Source: Clostridia bacterium (lineage in GTDB: Bacteria > Bacillota > Clostridia > Oscillospirales > Acutalibacteraceae). Taken from it: DNA of 64,000 nt. Below, one piece after another: positions 56,432-64,000 of this stretch. The stretch covers positions 19,787-83,786 of the forward strand of contig JAFSIV010000020.1 in NCBI GenBank assembly GCA_017439585.1. Reading direction: 5' to 3'. The notes below the pieces were generated by a model that was not told the origin of the DNA, did no database searches, and worked only from the letters and a program-made list of their open reading frames with translations. The number at the start of each line of letters is the position of its first letter. The stretch's first letter is position 1. A program made the position numbers and the translations under genes.

Positions 56432-58069
56432 ATGATTGATGAAAGAAAAAGGGAAATTATATTTCCGGTAAGAGTTGTAAAAGAATTCGGCAATATTCAA
56501 AATGCTGAATCTTTGCTTGCTGAGAAGGATTTACAAATAGGATTAAGTGAACCGGACTGTATTATTTTAGAAAATGACAGTAGTGGCGAAATGTCAGGAA
56601 TTTTACTTGACTTCGGTAGGGAGCTTAATGCATCTGTCAGGATTTTAACCCACTTAACATTTACTGCCGAGCCGGCAAATGTACATATAACCTGTGGTGA
56701 ATCTGTTTCTGAGGCAGTTAGTCAGATAGGCGATAAAAATGCTACAAACGATCATGCTATACGGGATACGGATTATATGCTGCCGTCATACAGTGATATT
56801 ACTCTTAATGAAACAGGGTTCCGTTTTGTTTGTATCCGTCTTAAAGGCAAAAATGCTAAGCTTTCAATCAAGTCTGTTGTTGCGGTTGCGGCTTACAGGG
56901 ATATTCCGTATATTGGCAGTTTTAGTTGCAGTAACGATATGCTGAATAAGATTTATAATACTGCCGCATATACCTGCCATTTGTGCTTGCAAAATTTTAT
57001 CTGGGACGGTATAAAGAGAGATCGTCTCGTATGGGTTGGTGACATGCACCCGGAAATGCTCACGGTTAAATCTGTATTCGGCAACATACCTCTAATGGCT
57101 GAAACCCTTTCTTTTATACGAAATGCTACACCACTTCCTGGTTGGATGAATTTTTACCCAACCTACTCACTGTGGTGGCTTATAATTGTAAGGGATTGGT
57201 ATTTTTACACCGGTGAAGAGAAATTTCTGAATGAGAATAAAGAATATATACTTTCCCTCACAAAACAAGTGATAGATACCGTAAATGAAGACGGAACCGA
57301 TAATTTAAAAATATATTTCCTTGATTGGCCTACCAACGAAACCGAAGCGGGTATACAGGGTTCAAGAGCATTGCTTGTTTTAGCGCTTGAAGCGGCGGCT
57401 CAGCTTGCGGAGTTCTGCAATGAAAACGAATTATCTGCAAAGTGTAAAAGTAAAGCAGCTATTTTAAGAAGATCCGAATGGAATATGAATACTGCCAAAC
57501 AAACCCTTGCAGTTACTGCGCTAGCAAAGTGCTGTAATGCTGAGGAGGCTGCCGAAAAAATCCTTGAAGGCGGCGCTAAAGGTTTTTCTACATTTATGAG
57601 CTATTATCTTTTGAAAACAGCCTCAAAAAAGGATATGGCGGAAACCCTTGATGTATTGGAAGAATACTATGGTGCTATGTTGAATTTGGGTGCTACGAGC
57701 TTTTGGGAGGATTTTAATATCGAATGGGCGAAAAATGCTTCACCGATAGATAGGGAACCGTTTAATAATGAAAGTGATGTACACGGCGATAATGGGGCTT
57801 TCTGTTATAAGGGATTTCGCCATAGTCTGTGTCACGGTTGGGCATCTGCACCTACTGCTTTCTTAGCAGAGGAGGTACTTGGAATAAATATTCTTTCAAA
57901 AGGATGCAAAAAGATTGAGATAAAGCCTAATCTTGGAAATCTTAGTTGGGCAAAAGGCGAGTACCCAACACCTTTGGGAGTGGTAACGGTTAGTTGTGTT
58001 AAAAAACAGGACGGAAGCATAAAAACCGATTGGACTGCCCCTGATGGTATAGAAGTTATATGTGATTAA
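56432..58069 (+). CDS. GH78-like alpha-L-rhamnosidase family protein
   Basis: 545 residues, no signal peptide. An N-terminal beta domain (about 1-160) leads into an (alpha/alpha)6 barrel: FSCSNDMLNKIYNTAAYT near residue 165, IWDGIKRDRLVWVGDMHPE near 190, PTYSLWWLIIVRDWYFYTG, TSFWEDFNIEW and the terminal SLCHGWASAPTAFL typical of GH78 and relatives. Canonical enzymes read RDExxGWxGD at the second motif; here the first Glu is missing, and HPE supplies another acidic residue. It is short for the family, lacking extra CBM domains. It is transcribed alone; rhamnose or another sugar could be the substrate. Confidence 0.75.
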   Translation: MIDERKREIIFPVRVVKEFGNIQNAESLLAEKDLQIGLSEPDCIILENDSSGEMSGILLDFGRELNASVRILTHLTFTAEPANVHITCGESVSEAVSQIGDKNATNDHAIRDTDYMLPSYSDITLNETGFRFVCIRLKGKNAKLSIKSVVAVAAYRDIPYIGSFSCSNDMLNKIYNTAAYTCHLCLQNFIWDGIKRDRLVWVGDMHPEMLTVKSVFGNIPLMAETLSFIRNATPLPGWMNFYPTYSLWWLIIVRDWYFYTGEEKFLNENKEYILSLTKQVIDTVNEDGTDNLKIYFLDWPTNETEAGIQGSRALLVLALEAAAQLAEFCNENELSAKCKSKAAILRRSEWNMNTAKQTLAVTALAKCCNAEEAAEKILEGGAKGFSTFMSYYLLKTASKKDMAETLDVLEEYYGAMLNLGATSFWEDFNIEWAKNASPIDREPFNNESDVHGDNGAFCYKGFRHSLCHGWASAPTAFLAEEVLGINILSKGCKKIEIKPNLGNLSWAKGEYPTPLGVVTVSCVKKQDGSIKTDWTAPDGIEVICD

Positions 58070-58080
58070 ATATATTTAAT

Positions 58081-58123
58081 AAAAAACTGTTTTGGCAGAT
58101 TTTTTCTGCCAAAACAGTTTTTT
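58081..58123. terminator. Bidirectional terminator between GH78-like and AraC
   Basis: Nineteen-base-pair perfect stem AAAAAACTGTTTTGGCAGA/TCTGCCAAAACAGTTTTTT with a T5 loop between convergent genes. Confidence 0.92.
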
Positions 58124-58998
58124 CATTTTAATAGTCCGTGACGTTTGGAAAATTCTTTTGGTGAAATACCGAATTTCTTTTTGAATTCTGCGGCAAAATG
58201 GCTTGGCGAGGAAATACCGACCTTGTTTGCCACATCAATAACTGTCAATCTCCAATCCTTTAATAAAACAGATGCATATTCCATTCGCTTGTCATTTCTG
58301 TATTGTGCAATAGTTTTACCGGTTTCGTTTTCAAATTGTTTTATAAGTGTGGTAGGACTAACAGGAAACATACTGTAAACATTTTTTAAGGAATCGTTTA
58401 AAAGCAGGTAATTATCAAAATACTTGCGAAGACAATAACCGTATTTATTATAATCTGATGTATCAGACAGTATATTATCGCTGAAAAACATAAAGTAGAT
58501 AAGATTGTGCATATAGTTTTGAAATTCTATTTTGTGATTGTATGAAGTACGGCTGCCAATCATTTTTTGTGCTTCATAAAGTAAAAATGTAGAAACATTA
58601 GGTGTTAAAATGGTTTGCTTGAATTTAGTTGTAAGAATACTAATGTTATTTGGGAAAAAATTGATTAGAAAATTTTTGAAATATTCTTCCTTGAAAAAGA
58701 AGGTAAAATGGTTACAGCCCTTAGAGCAAGGTTTTAGAGTGTGAAGGGTATTATTGCCTAAAAAAATCAAGGTATCCTTTGTAAGACTATGTTTTTTACC
58801 TTCAAAGATATGCTCCCATTCCCCTGAAACTATAAGAGAAAATTCGGCAAAACCGTTATGAACATGAGTGGCAGAGTCGGTATCACTAAAATGAAAACCA
58901 ACCTGATCTTCCAAAGAAAACATATGTCGTTCAAAGTTATGGTATTGAATTTGTTCAATGCTTTTATTTTTTGCTTTGAGTTCAGCCAATTGTTTCAC
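58123..58998 (-). CDS. AraC-family regulator of the second sugar module
   Basis: 291 residues if GTG at 58998 is used; a TTG three codons in (58989) fits the AAAGGG motif better, so the start is uncertain. Cupin N-terminus (HVHNGFAEFSLIVSGEWEHIFEG, LGNNTLHTLKP) and AraC HTH C-terminus (LTVIDVANKVGISSPSHFAAEFKKKFGISPKEFSKR). It is divergent from the lipoprotein/SBP/permease genes at 59238-64000, which it probably activates. It is diverged from the AraC protein at 21345, so the two modules should respond to different sugars. Confidence 0.87.
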   Translation of the reverse strand: MKQLAELKAKNKSIEQIQYHNFERHMFSLEDQVGFHFSDTDSATHVHNGFAEFSLIVSGEWEHIFEGKKHSLTKDTLIFLGNNTLHTLKPCSKGCNHFTFFFKEEYFKNFLINFFPNNISILTTKFKQTILTPNVSTFLLYEAQKMIGSRTSYNHKIEFQNYMHNLIYFMFFSDNILSDTSDYNKYGYCLRKYFDNYLLLNDSLKNVYSMFPVSPTTLIKQFENETGKTIAQYRNDKRMEYASVLLKDWRLTVIDVANKVGISSPSHFAAEFKKKFGISPKEFSKRHGLLK

Positions 58999-59237
58999 AC
59001 CCTTTGTTTAGTATGTTAATTATATGTTTTAGAGAATTTTTTGTCAATATGTTTGTGAATTTTTTTTGATAAAATTTATGGATATTTCTATAAAAAAACG
59101 CATTTTTTGGTAATAAATACAATAAATGAAACGTAAAAATTTAGAAATTTAAAAAAATCGTTCATATCTGCAAAAAAACGATAGATACGAGTTTTGTAAT
59201 TTGCTATAATCAAAAAAAAGAAAAGGAGAGATGTCTC
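58999..59237 (+). promoter_or_regulatory. Divergent AraC/lipoprotein intergenic region
   Basis: TATAAT at 59205-59210 with a poor -35 (TAGATA, 17 nt upstream), as expected for an activated promoter. Inverted ATCGTT (59157)/AACGAT (59177) lies just upstream of it, a candidate AraC site. GGAGAG precedes the TTG start at 59238. No gene is present. Confidence 0.45.
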
Positions 59238-60740
59238 TTGAAAAGGATGATTTGTATGTTGTTGTCATTAAGCACTATGCTTTCGGTGGCGGGCTGTGGT
59301 TCGGCTGGAAAGGGAACCGAGCCGGATATTAAGGTTACCGAAGGAGTTCCAACCTACGAGGATAATGCCCATATAGAGCGTGGAGCATACTGTATGCCCG
59401 CCAAAGAAAACTATATGTATCCTGATTCAATAAACGGTGCTTTGGATTCTGCGAAAGCTAATTATAAGAGCAATATAAATGAGCAGGAGTTTAAGGATTA
59501 TAAGGATGCGGGTTTCACCTTTATGCTTACTGAATATAATGCAGATTGGGAAATCAATGAAAATTTCAGCGAAACTAATTTGTATACCACAATGCAGTTG
59601 GCTGAAAAATTGGGTATCCCTGTAATTGTGCATACAGGTCCTTTAGAGCGCTTTACCACTACAGATGACTTTAGAATTTCAAATGAAAATAAAGAATATT
59701 TGCAGAAATTAGTTTCAACACTCTCAACATATAAGATGTTCCGTGGTTTTTCTTTTAAAGATGAGCCGAAAGCAGAATATGCTCAAACTTTTAAAGCTTA
59801 TAAAGATTATTTGCTTACCTTAAAGCCCAACGCAATGTTCTTTGGCAGCTTTCACCCTATTTACGGAAGTGCGCACGTAAGCTTCTCATCCAACAATAAA
59901 AATGCAAGGGAAGAATATTCTAAATATATAGATGCTTATCTTACCAATATGAATTCCTTTACTTATGACTATTATCCACTTCGTGTGGACGGTGCCCGTA
60001 AAGTCAATTTCATTATGGATAGTTGGTATGAAAACTTAGAATTGGTTGCTTCAAAGGCAAAGAAACACAACAATGCAAAGATTGGTCTTACCATTCAAAG
60101 CAGCAGTTACGGTCAGCCAGGACAACAGGATACAAGCTCTCATGCCAGAACCATAAGCACTAAGGAAGATATTGGATTCCAGATATACAGTGCGTTGGCT
60201 TATGGAGTAAAAGAATTCGGTTACTTTACATATTGGCTGCATTGGGGTACGACAGACCCTGCTGCAGAAACCTTCTACGATGCTATGGTAATGCCACCCG
60301 AAAAGAGTGGTGGAGCAGGTATAAAAACCGATTGCTATTATGCAGTACAGGCTATGAATAAAGAGCTTGAAAAGTTCGACCATGTAATGCTTAACTTTGA
60401 TTGGCAAGGCACTATGGCAGTGGCTCCCGAAGGTAAAACCAAGAGTGCTGTATTAAGCAAGGTTGCCGATTATAAAAATGAGCGCATAAAGGATGTATCA
60501 GTTTCAGAGGAAACTATTATAGGATGCCTTAAAGACGGCAAAGGTTATGACGGATATATGCTCGTTAATGCTACGGAACCAAGTGAGAAAAAGACCGATG
60601 AGGTTACAGTTTCTTTCTATAAGGCAACCAAAGCATTAGCTTATGTAAACGGTGAAGAGCAGACAATTACATTAAAAGACGGCAGTTATACATTTAAACT
60701 CGGTGCGGGTGAAGGCGTATTTGTAATTCCGATAGTGTAA
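59238..60740 (+). CDS. Lipoprotein with glycosidase-like TIM barrel
   Basis: 500 residues. TTG start at 59238 with GGAGAG seven bases before; an ATG three codons on is possible. Lipobox SVAGC. The barrel runs from about residue 60: FTFMLTEYNADWEIN, LGIPVIVHTGPL, RGFSFKDEPKAEYAQTFKAYKDYLL (Asp-Glu-Pro, possible acid), FTYDYYPLRVDG, NAKIGLTIQSS and FGYFTYWLHWGTTDP. The pattern recalls clan GH-A (GH42-like) barrels, but I cannot assign a family. A C-terminal beta domain (about 440-500) looks accessory. First gene of the second AraC module. Confidence 0.68.
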   Translation: MKRMICMLLSLSTMLSVAGCGSAGKGTEPDIKVTEGVPTYEDNAHIERGAYCMPAKENYMYPDSINGALDSAKANYKSNINEQEFKDYKDAGFTFMLTEYNADWEINENFSETNLYTTMQLAEKLGIPVIVHTGPLERFTTTDDFRISNENKEYLQKLVSTLSTYKMFRGFSFKDEPKAEYAQTFKAYKDYLLTLKPNAMFFGSFHPIYGSAHVSFSSNNKNAREEYSKYIDAYLTNMNSFTYDYYPLRVDGARKVNFIMDSWYENLELVASKAKKHNNAKIGLTIQSSSYGQPGQQDTSSHARTISTKEDIGFQIYSALAYGVKEFGYFTYWLHWGTTDPAAETFYDAMVMPPEKSGGAGIKTDCYYAVQAMNKELEKFDHVMLNFDWQGTMAVAPEGKTKSAVLSKVADYKNERIKDVSVSEETIIGCLKDGKGYDGYMLVNATEPSEKKTDEVTVSFYKATKALAYVNGEEQTITLKDGSYTFKLGAGEGVFVIPIV

Positions 60741-60758
60741 GTATTAATAATTGAATAG

Positions 60759-60792
60759 GTTAGTCGAAACGCTTAAAAGTGTTTCGACTAAC
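60759..60792. promoter_or_regulatory. Inverted repeat before the second binding-protein gene
   Basis: Arms GTTAGTCGAAACGCTT/AAGTGTTTCGACTAAC (16 bp, one G-T) around a two-base loop, 34 bp before the ATG at 60827 and 19 bp after the lipoprotein stop. No U tract. The CGAAAC/GTTTCG core is shared with 51583-51627. Operator or intercistronic mRNA hairpin. Confidence 0.62.
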
Positions 60793-60826
60793 AACAATCA
60801 TTATTGTGTATGTAAAGGAGAAGAAA

Positions 60827-62425
60827 ATGAAAATCTTTAAAAAGTTTATTGCAGTTTTACTTATTTTAGGTTTGTTTTGTACCGTTGTGGGTTGTGGAGG
60901 AAATAAAGGCGCACATGAGCTTACAGGTGAGAGTATAAATGTAGTAATTCAGACTAACGGTCTTGGTACAGCATGGATTGAGGATGTTGCAGAAAAATAC
61001 ACCTATGAAACAGGTGTTGAGGTTAATGTTCAGTTTGATGCGCTTGTTAACTCTAATTTATTAACAATTCTTACAACCGATGCTATGGATTGTGCAGATG
61101 TTTATTTTGGCCAGACAAGTGAATGGGCTGATTGGCTCAAAAATGACCTTATAGTAGATATTACAGATATTTATACCGATTCTTCCGACGGAAAATCCTT
61201 GGCAGACAGATGTATTGTTCAGGATTATTATGTAGAAAATACTGACGGAAGCAAGAGATACGGTATGATTCCGCTCTCAATGGGACCAATAGGAATGGCT
61301 TACAATAAGAAAATGATGAATTATCTTTGCCATGATGTTCTTAAGTGGGAAGAAGGACACGACTATCCTACCACTACCGCTGAACTTAAACAGGTAACAG
61401 ATGCTCTTAAAACTGTGGTTAAAGACGGCTCAAATAAAGAGTTGTTCAGTTATACATCAGCAGGCAAAGAATTAGATGTTAAAGCCTGGGCATGGTCGGG
61501 AAGTATCGGTACACTTGAATTCTTATTCAAGCCCTGGATACAGCAATACTTCGGCGAAGAGAAAATGAATGAATTTTTCAGTCAACAGTCCAACCCCGAT
61601 ATGTTCAATGATGAAGCATTCTATGTATGCTATCAGAAGATTATGGATTTATTGGAATTGCAAGAGAAATCTGATGGCTCTGTTTCTTCATCAAGTTCTA
61701 TTCCTAACTGTTTATCTTATAATCACACTGAATCTCAGACTCAGTTCTTATTGGGTCACTCCTTGCTTGTTCCTGCAGGAAGTTGGCTTTATTCCGAGTC
61801 TACCGATTTGATGTCTGATATGGACAATTGGGGCTTTATGCCTGTTCCTACTATGACTGATGATAGCGGTAAGGCTCTTTGTGCAGATGGAGTTACAGTT
61901 CCTACTGATGAAAAGGGTAACTATGTTCAGTATTTAGGAATAAATGCTCAGGACTTTATGTTTATTCCTGCACGTTCCCAAAAACAAGATTTGTCAAAAG
62001 CTTTCTTAAAGTATATGTTCTCCGAAACTTCTTTGGCAACGATAGAAGAAAATATTCAGGCACCGGTTTGCTTTGAGTGTGACGATGAGAAAATCGAACT
62101 CAACAATTGGGCAAAGCAGGTAAATAAATTTGTTAAGAATGCAGTTAAAGCAAATTCACTCTGCACAACATATTCTACCAATCCGATGTTCGGTGTAGGT
62201 GCTTTGAATTTTGTTTCCGATACACTTCCTTATGCTAAATTATCGCAAGCAGGTTACGGCAGTATTAAAAAGTATTATGATTCTGAAACCTTAAAGCCTA
62301 TTGCTTCAGCTAAAGATGCAAAGGGTGTTGCAATTACCGAAAATGTTTATAACTATGTCAAGTGGAATTATAACTATAAGATTTCTCATTGGCAAGAATT
62401 TAAGCAAAAGTTAGGAATTTTGTAA
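60827..62425 (+). CDS. Extracellular sugar-binding lipoprotein
   Basis: 532 residues from the ATG at 60827 (AAAGGAG before it). Lipobox TVVGC. Family 1-type solute-binding protein: INVVIQTNGLGTAWIEDVAEKYTYETGVEVNVQFD, then MIPLSMGPIGMAYNKKMMNY and a C-terminal helical lobe (FVKNAVKANSLCTTYSTNPMFG). It belongs with the MalF/MalG genes at 62427/63377, one base after its stop, forming a third importer. Ligand unknown. Confidence 0.9.
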   Translation: MKIFKKFIAVLLILGLFCTVVGCGGNKGAHELTGESINVVIQTNGLGTAWIEDVAEKYTYETGVEVNVQFDALVNSNLLTILTTDAMDCADVYFGQTSEWADWLKNDLIVDITDIYTDSSDGKSLADRCIVQDYYVENTDGSKRYGMIPLSMGPIGMAYNKKMMNYLCHDVLKWEEGHDYPTTTAELKQVTDALKTVVKDGSNKELFSYTSAGKELDVKAWAWSGSIGTLEFLFKPWIQQYFGEEKMNEFFSQQSNPDMFNDEAFYVCYQKIMDLLELQEKSDGSVSSSSSIPNCLSYNHTESQTQFLLGHSLLVPAGSWLYSESTDLMSDMDNWGFMPVPTMTDDSGKALCADGVTVPTDEKGNYVQYLGINAQDFMFIPARSQKQDLSKAFLKYMFSETSLATIEENIQAPVCFECDDEKIELNNWAKQVNKFVKNAVKANSLCTTYSTNPMFGVGALNFVSDTLPYAKLSQAGYGSIKKYYDSETLKPIASAKDAKGVAITENVYNYVKWNYNYKISHWQEFKQKLGIL

Positions 62426-62426
62426 T

Positions 62427-63362
62427 ATGGTAAAAGAAGCTAAAAAATCAAAAGGTATGAAAGAGGTTGTACGCAAGCGTAAGATTTTTATTGTGCTTAT
62501 GCTTGCTTGGCCGGTACTTCATTTATTGCTTGAATGGTATCTTAATTTTGACATTATATATATGGCATTCCGAGACTACACTTTTGATATCATTAATGGT
62601 GATTTTGTTGGACTCGATAATTTCAAGGGTATATTCAATCTGTTTAACCCGTCAAATAATACGATACCTGAATATTATGCATTGATCCACTGTTTACAAC
62701 TTATGCTTTTGGTTATTTTTATCAATGCGCCCTTATCTCTTGCTTTTGCGTATTTACTGTATTTGCAGGTTAAGGGATATAAAATTTTGAGATATACGTT
62801 ATACATACCGGTTATTACCTCTGCTGTTGTATTGGTATTGGCTTACCGTCAGGTTTTCCAGCCGGATGGTCCTATAAATTATCTGTTTAATATGCTGGGA
62901 ATAGAGTGGCCTAATGGCGGATTTTTCTCGGCAGAAAGTGCCTGGAGCAGTATTATAGCATTCAGTATATGGACAGGATTTTCTACTAATATTATTTATT
63001 TCTTATCTTGTATGCGCCGTGTGCCTGACAGTTATATTGAGGCGGCAAAATTAGACGGTGCAAGCGAACCCAGAGTATTCTTTTCTATAATACTTCCGCT
63101 TGCTTCTCCCACAATCTGCACTATGATTTCTTTGGGAATAGCAGGTGTGTTCAGTTGGGCATTACCTTCCTTATTGTTTGTTCCGCAAAACGGCGGTGGC
63201 TATAACGTAGGCACTATGGGACTTTCAATACTTAACTTTACTACGGGCAGACATTACGGTCTTGCGGCGGCATACGGTATTTTGGTAACTATAATAGCTT
63301 GTCCTATTATGATTGGCATTAGAAAAATTTCTCATAAGCTTGAGAATGCCGTGGAATTTTAA
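62427..63362 (+). CDS. Sugar ABC permease, MalF type
   Basis: 311 residues, six helices; ATG one base after the SBP stop. Basic N-terminus (KEAKKSKGMKEVVRKRK), EAA loop IEAAKLDGASEPRVFFSIILP. Pairs with the MalG-type gene 14 bp downstream. Confidence 0.91.
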   Translation: MVKEAKKSKGMKEVVRKRKIFIVLMLAWPVLHLLLEWYLNFDIIYMAFRDYTFDIINGDFVGLDNFKGIFNLFNPSNNTIPEYYALIHCLQLMLLVIFINAPLSLAFAYLLYLQVKGYKILRYTLYIPVITSAVVLVLAYRQVFQPDGPINYLFNMLGIEWPNGGFFSAESAWSSIIAFSIWTGFSTNIIYFLSCMRRVPDSYIEAAKLDGASEPRVFFSIILPLASPTICTMISLGIAGVFSWALPSLLFVPQNGGGYNVGTMGLSILNFTTGRHYGLAAAYGILVTIIACPIMIGIRKISHKLENAVEF

Positions 63363-63376
63363 GGGGGTATAGGGTT

Positions 63377-64000
63377 ATGAAAAGAGAAATTACTCCCACA
63401 AATTTAGTATGGAAAACCGCAAAAATTATCATATATTGCTTAATGGTGTTTTTTGCATTCACTTTTGTTGGTATATTTGTATGGGTTCTTATGAATTCCT
63501 TTAAAACTGCTCCTGACTTTATGCAAAATGCATTGGGTCTGCCAACAATCAAGTGGGATTTTCAAAATTATTTAGATATATTCAAGTTTGAATATAAAAA
63601 TAATAACCTGCTCCAGATGCTTTTGAATACACTGGTTATGATTGCAATTTCGGTTATTTGTACAGTTACATTCCCTGTTATGGCAGGTTATGTTTTCGGT
63701 CGAATGGAATTTAAAGGAAGGGCGAAGTTTGAAGCATTTCTTTATATTCTTATGACGATTCCGATTATCGGCGGAGCAAGTGCTCAACTTAAATTTTTAA
63801 GCAATCTTAATTTGTACGATACATATTTAGGTATATTCCTTTTGCAGTCAGGTGCTTTTGGCGGCGGTATGCTTATACTCACCTCATTTTTCAGAGGCTT
63901 ACCATCTACATATGCAGAAGCTGCTTATATAGACGGTGCAGGCGAGTTTACGGTATTTTTAAAAATATATTATCCGCAGGCTATGCCGCTTTTGTCAATA
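63377..64000 (+). CDS. Carbohydrate ABC permease, MalG type (cut off at right edge)
   Basis: The first 208 residues of a MalG-type permease; the ATG at 63377 follows AGGG. Membrane helices and the EAA loop AEAAYIDGAGEFTVFLKIYYP are present near the end of the window; the C-terminal helices lie beyond it. Confidence 0.88.
   Translation, partial: MKREITPTNLVWKTAKIIIYCLMVFFAFTFVGIFVWVLMNSFKTAPDFMQNALGLPTIKWDFQNYLDIFKFEYKNNNLLQMLLNTLVMIAISVICTVTFPVMAGYVFGRMEFKGRAKFEAFLYILMTIPIIGGASAQLKFLSNLNLYDTYLGIFLLQSGAFGGGMLILTSFFRGLPSTYAEAAYIDGAGEFTVFLKIYYPQAMPLLSI

Overview
The window is AT-rich chromosomal DNA from a low-GC Gram-positive anaerobe, most likely an uncultured gut or rumen Clostridia (Oscillospiraceae/Ruminococcaceae-like). 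This is inferred from strong Shine-Dalgarno sequences, sigma-A promoters with 17-bp spacers, lipobox lipoproteins, a greA-lysS pair, M42 peptidases, a cobalamin riboswitch with an ECF transporter subunit, and surface sugar binding proteins with MalF/MalG-type permeases. There is no SusC/SusD system. The species cannot be read from the sequence.

Positions 1-19770 are mostly core and housekeeping. They hold a CPBP-like membrane protein (cut by the left edge), greA and lysS, and an XRE repressor divergent from a SLOG-domain protein with operators in the shared promoter. Next come a copper P-type ATPase with a fused C-terminal CopZ-like domain, a corrinoid-uptake pair (DUF4430 lipoprotein and ECF S component) behind a riboswitch, nagA with an N-acetylhexosamine kinase-like gene, and a small membrane protein/HTH pair. 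A non-coding island at about 10.9-11.6 kb carries hairpin repeats, a tRNA-Ser(CGA) and a duplicated fragment of its 3' end. It is followed by a tightly overlapping minus-strand operon (murD, two M42 peptidases, a GNAT-like protein, a PLP enzyme, a propeller-like protein), then a PrsA/SurA-like lipoprotein and a TepA/ClpP-class protease.

Positions 19.8-54.5 kb form one very large glycan-utilisation locus, read almost entirely on the + strand. A single beta-helix domain family appears three times in three predicted locations: cytoplasmic (19.9 kb), secreted as the C-terminus of a 2052-residue modular protein (25.3 kb), and as a lipoprotein (41.7 kb). A further 1697-residue membrane-anchored protein shares only the N-terminal beta-helix and binding-module architecture. 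Between them lie two solute-binding proteins, four ABC permeases (one complete pair and two split halves 17 kb apart), a propeller/TPR/Yip1 membrane protein and a DUF5696 lipoprotein. A sugar isomerase-like TIM barrel, a GH3 and a GH2 enzyme close the locus. An AraC regulator sits at the left end. No transport ATPase gene is present, so a shared ATPase elsewhere is inferred.

Positions 54.5-64.0 kb hold a TetR/CDF metal-efflux pair, a GH78-like gene, and a second AraC-controlled sugar module (TIM-barrel lipoprotein, solute-binding protein, MalF, MalG) that runs off the right edge.

The most interesting items are the three-compartment beta-helix family, a nested hairpin region of about 140 nt in front of the giant secreted protein, the CopA-CopZ fusion that keeps a well-placed internal ribosome binding site, and several families of palindromic intergenic repeats.
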